Part shown: positions 1-7,994 of the stretch, one piece after another
How positions within the stretch are numbered: the first letter of the stretch is position 1
Layout: every line of letters starts with the position of its first letter
From: JAIRMO01 sp046533115
GTDB taxonomy: Bacteria > Spirochaetota > Spirochaetia > Treponematales > Breznakiellaceae
Assembly: GCF_046533115.1 (NCBI RefSeq)
Contig: NZ_JAJQRC010000003.1
Location: 62,001-126,000 of the forward strand
DNA length: 64,000 nt
Direction of reading: 5' to 3'
Program-made: the position numbers and the translations under genes
The notes under the pieces: model-generated
Told to the model about the DNA's origin: nothing
Databases searched by the model: none
Seen by the model: only the letters and a program-made list of their open reading frames with translations

Positions 1-93
1 TTTAGGCGTCCGTTTTTGGATCTAGCGGCGCTTTTTTAGGCCGCTTGTAACCTAGCGCGTCCCGCGGTATTTTGGTTTAAAGAGGAAGGTAGG

Positions 94-1224
94 GTGAGAA
101 AAAACAGATTTTTTTTCCTTGGTTTTTTTGTTTTTATTACCGTTTTCGCTTTTGCCCAGATACCGTCGGAGAAGCCCTATTGGTTTACCCTGGAGCAGGG
201 GAAACTTTTGTTTAGAACCGGTCAATACGGGGATGCCCTTCTTGCCTTTGAAGACGCCCGGGAACAGCGGAAGACCCTGTACACCCAAATGGAACGTTCT
301 TTTATAACCCTCCTGTCAATTCCGGAGGTACGCCGCCTGGGGGATTCCCTGCCCCTGGTGGAAACCTACATACGGGATCAGCGGCAGGAAAGCGCCGCGG
401 CGGTTCTGCGGGAGCTTTATTACCGGGTCCCCAAGGCATCGCTGGAGGGGTCGGCCAGGACGGCTCTGGAACAGCTCGGGCGTTTAAAAAACTACCCCGA
501 GGCGGAATACTGGATTGGGGAAACGTACCGGGTCGAGGGGGAGTTAGGGATAGCCCTCAAACAATATCAAAAGGCCTATGACCAACGGGAATTTCTGGAA
601 AATTCGGGGTTTGAACGGGAAATCTTATATAAAATTGTTGATATTCACCGGCTCCGGCAGGAATACCCGGAGATGGAAAAGTGGCTCCTGGAAATTCTGA
701 AACAAGACCTGCTCTGGTCCGAAGATTCGGGGATGTTCGCGAAAAACGCCCTGTTCAGAATCATAGAAAACGACGGGATAAACCGGTTTTTAACCCTCTA
801 CCGGTATAATAACGGTTCCGTTGAAAAGGCCCACCGGCTTTTGGGGCTTTATTATTATGCCTCGGGACGACACAGCCGGGCCACGGAACACCTCTTATAC
901 GCCTTTCTTATTCAGAACAGTATCATTATCGAGGAGATCCTCCGGAATAAATTTGATTTTGTCTTTACCAATTTAGAAAATCTTCGGAATGAAATTATCC
1001 AGAGGCCGGTATTACGGGCTTATATCGAAGAAGTGGAATACTACAAAACCATGTATTACCTGGGTTCCGCCTTTTACGGCGCCGGAAAACCGGCGCCTGC
1101 CCGGGAATTTTGGACCTTTTTATCCCTTCAAAGCGGCGGCGGCTTTGCCGCGGGGGAATGGGGAGGGCGGGCCCGGGGGCAGCTCCGCAGTCCCTCCATG
1201 GATCCGGCGGTAGAATACCCCTAA
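94..1224 (+). CDS. Exported TPR-like protein, function unknown
   Basis: The 376-residue product begins with a basic then hydrophobic stretch (FFFLGFFVFITVFAFAQ) that looks like a cleavable signal peptide, so it is probably periplasmic. The rest is helical with tetratricopeptide-like repeats, for example around residues 30-55 (tandem Gly-Gln-Tyr pattern), 140-165 and 245-275. I chose the GTG at 94 because AGGAAGG lies just upstream and no better start follows. The only upstream sequence is a short region holding a small inverted repeat at 24-45. I do not recognise a specific family; treponemes carry many such TPR scaffold proteins. No enzyme motif is visible. Confidence 0.75.
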   Translation: MRKNRFFFLGFFVFITVFAFAQIPSEKPYWFTLEQGKLLFRTGQYGDALLAFEDAREQRKTLYTQMERSFITLLSIPEVRRLGDSLPLVETYIRDQRQESAAAVLRELYYRVPKASLEGSARTALEQLGRLKNYPEAEYWIGETYRVEGELGIALKQYQKAYDQREFLENSGFEREILYKIVDIHRLRQEYPEMEKWLLEILKQDLLWSEDSGMFAKNALFRIIENDGINRFLTLYRYNNGSVEKAHRLLGLYYYASGRHSRATEHLLYAFLIQNSIIIEEILRNKFDFVFTNLENLRNEIIQRPVLRAYIEEVEYYKTMYYLGSAFYGAGKPAPAREFWTFLSLQSGGGFAAGEWGGRARGQLRSPSMDPAVEYP

Positions 1225-1290
1225 ATTCGAATTTTTCCCAAAACGCCCGATAATCCCGGGTAAAAATACCGGCTTTGCCCCGGAATAAAC

Positions 1291-1319
1291 TTGTTCATAA
1301 ATGAAAAGTAGGATACATT
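1291..1319 (+). promoter_or_regulatory. Possible promoter for the upp-like gene
   Basis: TTGTTC, 17 bases, then TACATT, ending only six bases before the ATG at 1326. If used, the transcript would be leaderless or nearly so. This is pattern matching only. Confidence 0.35.
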
Positions 1320-1325
1320 CATTAT

Positions 1326-2396
1326 ATGAATACGGTTGTTTTAAAAGCGGCGGACCTGGACGGGTTCCTTACCGATGCCGATAGGACTTCCATTGCCCGG
1401 ATGGATGAATTTTACCGTCACGTGATGACCTGTTTTACCCTGCTTTCCACCACCAGATCCGCCGCGGAACGGCGGCGGGAGGAGGATAAACTCATTGGAC
1501 TTTACAATGAGATGGGGAGCCTGATGCAGGAAATCTGCACGCAGGAGGCCGGTATCCACGTATATTCCTTCCGTACCCCCCAGGAGAGCCATGCCGAAGC
1601 GTCCCGGCTTATCGCCAAACTCCGGGACATCCGGACGGAGCGGGAGGAATTTGTTTATTATATTCAACGGGCCTACGAATTGCTTTTTAACCTGGCCTAC
1701 GGGGGAACCACCGGGACAAATAAAAATTATCTCATTGTAAAAACCCCGGTAACCATGCCGGTCCAAAACTATGCGGTTCATAAAATAACCAATATTGATG
1801 ATAAAATTGAAAATACCGTGATGTGTGTTATGCTCCGGGGGGCCCTATTACCCTCCATGATTATGTCCAAGGAAATTGAGGAATATTCCTCCCATGCCCA
1901 TGTAACCCCCTTTGCCCTGTTCAGGATTCGGCGGGATGATACAAAACATGAAAACGATATGGAGTATATCCTGGACCTGGATCGTTCCTTTTTTAATCCG
2001 ACCCTGCTCGACGGCAAGGACCTTATTTTCGCGGACCCCATGAATGCCACCGGGGGAAGCCTGGTAACGGTCATAAAATACCTTTTGGATCAGGGGATCA
2101 AACCCAAGTCGGTCCAGTTCTTTAATGTCATCGCCGCCCTTAAGGGGGCCCTGCGGGCGGTCCGGGCCCTGGATAATTGTCAGGTTTTTACCCTGTGGAT
2201 GGACCCGGTCTTAAATGAAGCGGCCTATATCATGCCGGGCTTGGGTGATGCCGGGGACCGGATCAACGGGCGGGATATGGAAGAACGCCCCCGGAACATC
2301 ATGCAGCTCATCGCCGACTATGGTTCCAGTATCGCCCGGCTGTATCGGGCGCAGCTCCGTGAAATAGAGGATACGGTCCTCAATACACCAAAATGA
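1326..2396 (+). CDS. upp: Uracil phosphoribosyltransferase-like protein with N-terminal extension
   Basis: The C-terminal half matches uracil phosphoribosyltransferase, which makes UMP from uracil and PRPP in pyrimidine salvage. The PRPP-binding loop reads FADPMNATGGS near residue 237 and the uracil-binding segment YIMPGLGDAGDRI lies near residue 300. At 356 residues it is much longer than the usual ~210; the first ~120 residues are helical, charged and not familiar to me, so the protein may be regulated or have a partner. The stop overlaps the start of the downstream TPR lipoprotein (ATGA), showing translational coupling. A TATA-like element ends six bases before the start. I am confident of the transferase fold, less so of the exact substrate. 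Confidence 0.78.
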   Translation: MNTVVLKAADLDGFLTDADRTSIARMDEFYRHVMTCFTLLSTTRSAAERRREEDKLIGLYNEMGSLMQEICTQEAGIHVYSFRTPQESHAEASRLIAKLRDIRTEREEFVYYIQRAYELLFNLAYGGTTGTNKNYLIVKTPVTMPVQNYAVHKITNIDDKIENTVMCVMLRGALLPSMIMSKEIEEYSSHAHVTPFALFRIRRDDTKHENDMEYILDLDRSFFNPTLLDGKDLIFADPMNATGGSLVTVIKYLLDQGIKPKSVQFFNVIAALKGALRAVRALDNCQVFTLWMDPVLNEAAYIMPGLGDAGDRINGRDMEERPRNIMQLIADYGSSIARLYRAQLREIEDTVLNTPK

Positions 2397-3364
2397 ATAT
2401 GAAACCGTCTTTTTTATTAGTGGTTTGTTTTGTTTTTTCGGGATTCCTTTTCTCCTGTACCTCCCAGGCCCGGGTTGCCAGGGCGGAGGAATATTATGCC
2501 CTGGGCATGGCCTATTTGGATCTGGGCCGGTATGAGGAGGCGGAAAAATGGCTAAGCCAGGCCAGATTCCTGGACAAGACCAAGCTGGCATCGGAATACA
2601 ACCTGGGGCGTATCGCCTTTGAAACCGGCCGGTATGAGGAGGCGATAAAATTTTTTGATGGTATCCTTGAAAGGGATCCGGATAATGTGATGGCCCTCAA
2701 GTCTGCGGCCTATACCAGCATAAAAACCGGTGACTTTGAGCGGGCCGAGGCTTTATATGAGCGGGTTCTTTTGTTGGAGCCCGAAAGCGCCGATGACGGC
2801 TATAATTATGCCCTGGTCCTCAACGCCGTAAAAAAACCGGAAAAAGCGGAAGAGGTTTTGTCAAAATACCCCTATGCCCTTTTGGATAATAAGGATATTC
2901 TGCTTCTCTACGCCCGTTCCCAGGGGGCGCAGCGCAAACCCGAGGCGGTGGACAGTTATAGCCGGTGGCTTCTCAACAATAGTGAGCCCCAGGTGCAGTA
3001 TGAATTTGCCCTGGTTCTGGAAGAAAACGGCCTGTATGCCCGGTCCCTGGAAGAGTATCGGAAACTGCTGGTGACGCTTCCCAGTGACGCTGGCGCCCCG
3101 GAAGGGGGGCTGCGGAAATCCGCCATACAATTCGCCGTCGCCCGGCTGCTCCTTATCGCGGATGCCGAAAACCCCCAGGGCATCACCGAACTTGAGCTGG
3201 CCCTTTCCGAAGGCTTTTCCGATACGGAGGCGCTGAATAAACTTTTGGAGGATGAAAATGTTACCGCTTCCGCCAAAGACGCGATCCGTAAAATGATCGC
3301 GGACTTAAAAAGCGCTAAGCAGGGCAGTACCGATAGTACCGAAGGTACCGATGAAGGGATATGA
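2393..3364 (+). CDS. TPR lipoprotein
   Basis: A 323-residue protein with a lipoprotein signal peptide whose lipobox is FLFSC at about residues 18-22, so it should be anchored to a membrane facing the periplasm. Several clear TPR units follow (AEEYYALGMAYLDLGRYEEA near residue 31, then repeats near 66, 100 and 200). TPR arrays usually hold protein partners together; no catalytic motif is present. The start overlaps the upp-like stop, and the stop overlaps the next ORF start (ATGA), so the three genes form one coupled operon. An alternative start two codons downstream (ATG at 2399) is equally possible. Confidence 0.82.
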   Translation: MNMKPSFLLVVCFVFSGFLFSCTSQARVARAEEYYALGMAYLDLGRYEEAEKWLSQARFLDKTKLASEYNLGRIAFETGRYEEAIKFFDGILERDPDNVMALKSAAYTSIKTGDFERAEALYERVLLLEPESADDGYNYALVLNAVKKPEKAEEVLSKYPYALLDNKDILLLYARSQGAQRKPEAVDSYSRWLLNNSEPQVQYEFALVLEENGLYARSLEEYRKLLVTLPSDAGAPEGGLRKSAIQFAVARLLLIADAENPQGITELELALSEGFSDTEALNKLLEDENVTASAKDAIRKMIADLKSAKQGSTDSTEGTDEGI

Positions 3365-3648
3365 TAGTTTCGATGATACAGATCCTATTTGAAATTCCCG
3401 ACGTGGATAATATCAAAGAAAAACGCCGTATGATAAGATCGATTAAAGAAAAACTGCAGCGCCGTTTTCACATAAGCGCCGCCGAGGTGGATCTGCAGGA
3501 TTCCCTTTCCTTTGCCCAGATTGGCGGCGCCCTGGTTTCCAATTCCAGGAGTTTTGGGGAATCGGTGCTGCATAAGGCCTTTGAGATGGTAGAACAGGAC
3601 CTTCCGGTTCGGATCCAGGACGTGTCTATCTATTCGGAAGAATTTTGA
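3361..3648 (+). CDS. DUF503 (YlxP-like) protein
   Basis: The 95-residue product matches the DUF503/YlxP family: a small ferredoxin-like protein beginning with a beta strand (MIVSMIQILFEIP), then the signature KEKRRMIRSIKEKLQRRF and a central strand region. Function is not firmly known. In many bacteria the gene sits between infB and rbfA; here it is separated from that operon (29-33 kb) and coupled by a 4-base overlap to a TPR lipoprotein gene. An inverted repeat (TCCCAAA and TTTGGGA, about 3655-3675) follows the stop and may end the operon. Confidence 0.8.
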   Translation: MIVSMIQILFEIPDVDNIKEKRRMIRSIKEKLQRRFHISAAEVDLQDSLSFAQIGGALVSNSRSFGESVLHKAFEMVEQDLPVRIQDVSIYSEEF

Positions 3649-3702
3649 GGCCCTCCCAAACCCGAAGTTTTGGGAAAGTCTCTTTATAACAGGGGAGTAT
3701 CC

Positions 3703-4356
3703 ATGAGGCTGAAAAAGGGTATTTTAGGCGCGGTGAGTTTGGTGATGGTTTTTTTCAGTTCCTGCATCGGGATAAATACGAATATTACCATCCGTCAGAA
3801 CGGCGCGGGAACCCTGGACCTTGAATACCGGATTTCCCGGATAGCGGAATCCCTGGGAAAATTGGACGGTAACGAGCGGTGGCTTACCCTGCCGGTAGGC
3901 CGGGCGGATTTTGAACGGACCATCAGCCGGATTGACGGCCTTAAACTGACTGCTTTCTCTGCCCGGGAAGATGAAAAAGACCGGGTGGTAACGGTTAAGG
4001 TGGATTTTTCCAACCCCGATGCCCTGACCGGTTTTTTGGATGCCCTCGGACAGCGGACCCGTTTGACCCGGGAGGAAGACAAGTACCGCCTCTCCCTTAC
4101 CCTGGGCGGGGGTGTTCAAAGCCAGGACCCGGAACTTTTGGAACTGACCCAGGCGGTTTTCCTGGGGTATACCCTGGAATTTGGCATTGCCTTGCCCCGG
4201 GATACCGTCCTGACCTTGGTGGACGAGGAGGGGGGGAAGCTCGACACCCCCCCGGTGGGAAATATTTATGGGAGCGGACGGAACATCCGGTTCTCCGCTC
4301 CCATGGGGGCCCTTTTGACGTCAAAAGAACCGGTGCGCATGGAGATCCGCTGGTAA
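3703..4356 (+). CDS. Lipoprotein, function unknown
   Basis: A 217-residue predicted lipoprotein: short basic N-terminus, hydrophobic segment and a lipobox ending FFSSC, followed by a beta-rich domain (NTNITIRQNGAGTLDLEY). The pattern of an N-terminal ITI..NGSG-type strand occurs in bacterial lipoproteins of unknown role. I chose ATG 3703 because AGGGGAG lies five bases upstream; an in-frame TTG at 3670 would put 11 extra residues before the signal peptide. It faces the convergent membrane-protein gene on the minus strand, with only four bases between the stops. Confidence 0.75.
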   Translation: MRLKKGILGAVSLVMVFFSSCIGINTNITIRQNGAGTLDLEYRISRIAESLGKLDGNERWLTLPVGRADFERTISRIDGLKLTAFSAREDEKDRVVTVKVDFSNPDALTGFLDALGQRTRLTREEDKYRLSLTLGGGVQSQDPELLELTQAVFLGYTLEFGIALPRDTVLTLVDEEGGKLDTPPVGNIYGSGRNIRFSAPMGALLTSKEPVRMEIRW

Positions 4357-4360
4357 TCCC

Positions 4361-6430
4361 TCAGTTTTCCCCGAATCCTATGGGGATGGTCCGGGTAACC
4401 CGTAATACATAATCGTCCCCGGTCGGGGGCGGTTCCGGATCCAGGGAGGGATCGTAGCGGGTATAGAGGGCCTCCACCCGGAGAAAGCCGGAAAAGGTCC
4501 GGGGTAGTACGATATCGGTGGTGAAGGGATTGGGCGGGTTTTCCCCCAGGACGAATTCCAGGGTAGTTTCAAAGGGGGAATTCTCTGTTTCCCTATGGAT
4601 AAAGGGCATGGGGGCGGCGTATATGGGCTGTGGATCGCTGGTTGAATCCAGATACAGGTCAAAACGGACCGGTTCCTCCCGGGCTTGCAGGTTTATTTCC
4701 AGGATCCGCCGGGCCAGAAAACTTCTGCCGGTAATGGTAACGTCTAAAATTGACGGGTTATCGGGACTTTCCGTAATAAGCCGCCGTACCGGCGGCAGCG
4801 GCGGGTTTAAAGACAGCCTATATGTGTAAAACGTCAAGGCCCCCATACATCCCGCCAGCAAAATGGACCGGGATATCAACCAGAGGGAGGGGGTTTTTTT
4901 TCGTTTCACCGCCAGGGCTGAGGCCCGTTTAAAGATAAGCACCGAAGGTAAGGCTGCGACGGCGATAAAAAGGATGAGCCAGACCTGGTGGAAACGGTTT
5001 AGTATTGGGAGTCCGGTCCCGGCCGGCCCCATACTGGTAAGCAGGATCCCCGCTATTTGCAGGGGAATGATAAGGGCAATAACATATACCGGCAGTGAGA
5101 AGGGTAGCAGGGCAGCTAAAATCGTAAAAAGAAAAGCCCACATAAAGGCGGGGATAAAGGTAATGTCTAAAAATATGGCGATCAGGGTTCCCAGAATTAT
5201 CAGAATGACCGCGGCGGTTCCATAAAAATTAGCCCGCCGGGGTATTTTCAGACGGTTAAAAAGAGGATCTATCAGGGAAAAGAGGGTCAGGGCTATACTC
5301 AGGGTAAAAATTATGCTCCCATAGGATATATGGTCCTGGGGGAGGGCGAATCCGCTTAAGAGGAAGCTGAAAAACAGTTCCGCGGCCTCGAGGCATAAAA
5401 AAAGAATAATAAAAAGCATAACAATCACCCAAGATCGGCGTAAAAATATCTGTCCCTGGATGATCAGCATCCTCCGCAATACAATAGAATAAATAAGAAA
5501 AATAAAAAAACCCAGGGCGCTTAAGGACCACAGGATAATTATGGTGATTAATTCCGGAACAAAAACGGTTTTGTCCCGGAATTGAAAGATCAAATAATGG
5601 TAATCCAGGTTTTCCGCTGAAAAATCGAGGGCCTCCGTGTATCCCAGGAGTAGATCCCCCAAAAGTTCCACCGGAATCGGCTGCCCCGCCGGCCCGTCCT
5701 CCTCCTGGGTTCCCTCAAGGTACAGGGAGGGGGTGCCGTAGGTCAGGGAGGAGGCCAGTACCGAAGGTCCCTCCACCACCCCCAGTTTGTAAAGTTCATT
5801 GGACTTGACCGCAAAGGTAAAGGGAACCCCGTAGGAGGCGCATAATCCGGGAATAGGTTGCAGCAGACTGAGGGGGGCCGGGGTTTTCCCTCCGCTGTGG
5901 TGGACGAGTATTTTTTCAGGAGGATCATAGAAATCCGCGTAGAACATAATCGTATTTTCAGGATCCTCAGGAAGGGTCAGAAGATCTTCCAGCCCGGTAT
6001 GGGAGCCCTTCCGCAGATCCGGGGGCAAGCGGGATGGTTCGTCCCCCAGGAAGGCGACCCAAATTTCTCTGTTTAAATCCCTTTCCCGGGCTTTTTTGAT
6101 AAAAGCCAGCCCCGCTTCAAGACCGTAGGGAAACCCCTCCCCCGGCTCGTCTTCGGAGCGGAGGGGTATGGCCAGGACAAAGACCGCCCCGTCCGGTTCG
6201 GCGGCGGCCTTCGGCGGGAGGTATACCACGATGGATGCGCCGAATCCCCCATATTCGGTAAACAGAGACCGGACCTCGAAGGGGATCCCTTCTTCGGTAA
6301 GGAGCCGGCTCAGCGCCAGGCGCCGGGAAATTTCTAACGAATGACCGCCTTCTGTTCCTTCTTCCTGTGAAAAAATTCCCCGGGGTACGAGAAGAAAGAT
6401 AAAAATCAAGGATAGCCCGACAGCCTTCAC
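4361..6430 (-). CDS. Multi-pass membrane protein with large extracytoplasmic domain
   Basis: The 689-residue product has a signal peptide (ending GIFSQ near residue 22), a soluble exported domain to about residue 285, then roughly eight hydrophobic segments between residues 295 and 525, and a C-terminal beta-rich domain of about 150 residues. The exported domain has a pattern reminiscent of M28-type aminopeptidase-like folds (alternating strands with VVYLPPKAA, WVAFLGDE), but I cannot see a complete set of metal ligands, so no activity is claimed. I do not recognise a named family; it is probably a spirochaete-specific protein. It is transcribed away from the lipoprotein gene at 6574. Confidence 0.7.
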   Translation of the reverse strand: MKAVGLSLIFIFLLVPRGIFSQEEGTEGGHSLEISRRLALSRLLTEEGIPFEVRSLFTEYGGFGASIVVYLPPKAAAEPDGAVFVLAIPLRSEDEPGEGFPYGLEAGLAFIKKARERDLNREIWVAFLGDEPSRLPPDLRKGSHTGLEDLLTLPEDPENTIMFYADFYDPPEKILVHHSGGKTPAPLSLLQPIPGLCASYGVPFTFAVKSNELYKLGVVEGPSVLASSLTYGTPSLYLEGTQEEDGPAGQPIPVELLGDLLLGYTEALDFSAENLDYHYLIFQFRDKTVFVPELITIIILWSLSALGFFIFLIYSIVLRRMLIIQGQIFLRRSWVIVMLFIILFLCLEAAELFFSFLLSGFALPQDHISYGSIIFTLSIALTLFSLIDPLFNRLKIPRRANFYGTAAVILIILGTLIAIFLDITFIPAFMWAFLFTILAALLPFSLPVYVIALIIPLQIAGILLTSMGPAGTGLPILNRFHQVWLILFIAVAALPSVLIFKRASALAVKRKKTPSLWLISRSILLAGCMGALTFYTYRLSLNPPLPPVRRLITESPDNPSILDVTITGRSFLARRILEINLQAREEPVRFDLYLDSTSDPQPIYAAPMPFIHRETENSPFETTLEFVLGENPPNPFTTDIVLPRTFSGFLRVEALYTRYDPSLDPEPPPTGDDYVLRVTRTIPIGFGEN

Positions 6431-6537
6431 CGCTTAAACATAGTCCCATATCAGGAGGAGATCAAGAACATGGGGATGTCTTTTGGGCCGGGTGTAAAAA
6501 AAGCGGCGGCATTCCCCGCTAAACCGGATAAAAAGGA

Positions 6538-6566
6538 ATGACATATTGAGGATCTTTATATATAAT
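6538..6566 (+). promoter_or_regulatory. Predicted sigma70-type promoter
   Basis: ATGACA, 17 bases, then a perfect TATAAT ending seven bases before the ATG at 6574. The predicted start of transcription falls on or next to that ATG, so the message may be leaderless. Confidence 0.5.
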
Positions 6567-6573
6567 AAAAAGG

Positions 6574-7260
6574 ATGATCATGGCGTATAGTAAATTACCG
6601 ATAGGGATTAATAAAAGGCCCCTTTTTCAATGCTGGTTAGGGCTGATGGTGCTACTTTTTTTATCCTGTTCCCGGGCGGAACCGACCATATCCTACGGAT
6701 TTATACGGTTGGTTTATTACCAGAGTTCCGGGCGGCCCCAGGAGCGGTTTTCGTTTTTTGTGCTTCCCGCCGACGATGACGGTATTGAAGATATTAATGA
6801 GCTTTACCTCTATTTTGATCGGGAAGGGTTGTTCTGGACGCTGTCCGCCGAGGATTGGATTAGTTATGAATCGGAAGGACAAACCTGGATAGGAAGCCGC
6901 AGCATTACCATGGTGGATGGTGAAAATCTGCCCCGGGGACAGTACCGGGCGGTTATTATGGACAAGGGGGGTGAAAAATCGGAACGGATCTTCAGTTTTG
7001 ACGCTCCGGAGGAGCCCCGGTTTGCCTTCCCGGTATTGACCGTCGTCGACGGTCAATACCGGATAGAGTCTTTATACCCCGTAAACCGGTTTATTTGTTA
7101 TGACGAGGCGGGCGAATTGTTGACTATCATCGACGCGCCCGCCAAGGAAGGGGCGGTGTCGGTTCTTAACCTGCCCTCTAATGCCAGAACCGTCGCGCTG
7201 TGGGCGGAGGATGCGGAATATCTTACCTCGGCTTTGACGGAGCTGGTTCCCATACAATAA
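6574..7260 (+). CDS. Lipoprotein, function unknown
   Basis: A 228-residue predicted lipoprotein: positively charged start, hydrophobic stretch and lipobox LLFLSC near residue 33. The remaining domain is beta-rich and acidic with no motif I recognise. The start may be ATG 6574 or ATG 6580; the second has AAGGA six bases upstream, but the promoter lies so close that the first could be leaderless. The stop is followed 17 bases later by trmB, so the two genes are probably cotranscribed. Confidence 0.7.
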   Translation: MIMAYSKLPIGINKRPLFQCWLGLMVLLFLSCSRAEPTISYGFIRLVYYQSSGRPQERFSFFVLPADDDGIEDINELYLYFDREGLFWTLSAEDWISYESEGQTWIGSRSITMVDGENLPRGQYRAVIMDKGGEKSERIFSFDAPEEPRFAFPVLTVVDGQYRIESLYPVNRFICYDEAGELLTIIDAPAKEGAVSVLNLPSNARTVALWAEDAEYLTSALTELVPIQ

Positions 7261-7277
7261 AAAACTTTGCAGATAAA

Positions 7278-7994
7278 ATGATGGACCAAGAAATGGTTAC
7301 ACTATCCAAGCCCCCGGTTCCCGAAGAATTCAGGATAAAAAGTTATGTCCTCCGGGGAGGACGGATGAGTAACGCCCAACGACGGGCCTACGAACTCCTC
7401 TCTTCCCGGTACACTATTCCCTTTACGGGAAAGGTCCTGGATTTCAGAGCGCTTTTCGCCAATGAAAATCCGGTGACCGTGGAGATCGGCTTTGGCATGG
7501 GCTTTGCCACCGCGGTAATCGCCCAGAAAAACCCCGAAAAAAACTATTTAGGGATCGAGGTATTTCGGCCCGGCATCGGACGGCTCCTGTGGGAAATTGA
7601 AAAACGGGGAATTGCTAATATTCGTATCATAGAACATGACGCGGTGGAGGTTTTCACGGAGATGGTCCCCCCCGCCTCCCTGGAAGGGATCCACCTCTTT
7701 TTCCCCGATCCCTGGCCAAAAAAACGGCACCATAAACGGAGGCTGGTTAAGCGGCCCTTTACGGATCTTTTGGCCCGGCGGCTGGGTCCTTCCGGATATA
7801 TCTATATGGTTACCGATTGGGCCGACTATGGGGAATGGGCTCGGGGGGAACTTTCCGCCACCCCGGGACTGGTCAATGGCTATGAGGGGTTTGCCCCTCC
7901 CCAGGACTGGCGGCCCCGGACCAAATTTGAGGCCAAGGGGCTGCAAAAAAACCATGAAGTGCGGGAACTTTTGTTTAAAACGGAGGCGCCCTAA
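7278..7994 (+). CDS. trmB: tRNA (guanine-N7-)-methyltransferase
   Basis: The 238-residue product matches TrmB, which methylates G46 of tRNA using S-adenosylmethionine. The SAM-binding motif VEIGFGMGF, the segment NYLGIEVFRPGI, the family signature LFFPDPWPKKRHHKRRLV and a C-terminal TKFEAKG are all present. I place the start at ATG 7278; an upstream in-frame start at 7200 would overlap the lipoprotein gene by 60 bases and adds residues foreign to the family. The stop TAA shares one base with the ATG of ligA (TAATG), so the two are translationally coupled. Confidence 0.9.
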   Translation: MMDQEMVTLSKPPVPEEFRIKSYVLRGGRMSNAQRRAYELLSSRYTIPFTGKVLDFRALFANENPVTVEIGFGMGFATAVIAQKNPEKNYLGIEVFRPGIGRLLWEIEKRGIANIRIIEHDAVEVFTEMVPPASLEGIHLFFPDPWPKKRHHKRRLVKRPFTDLLARRLGPSGYIYMVTDWADYGEWARGELSATPGLVNGYEGFAPPQDWRPRTKFEAKGLQKNHEVRELLFKTEAP

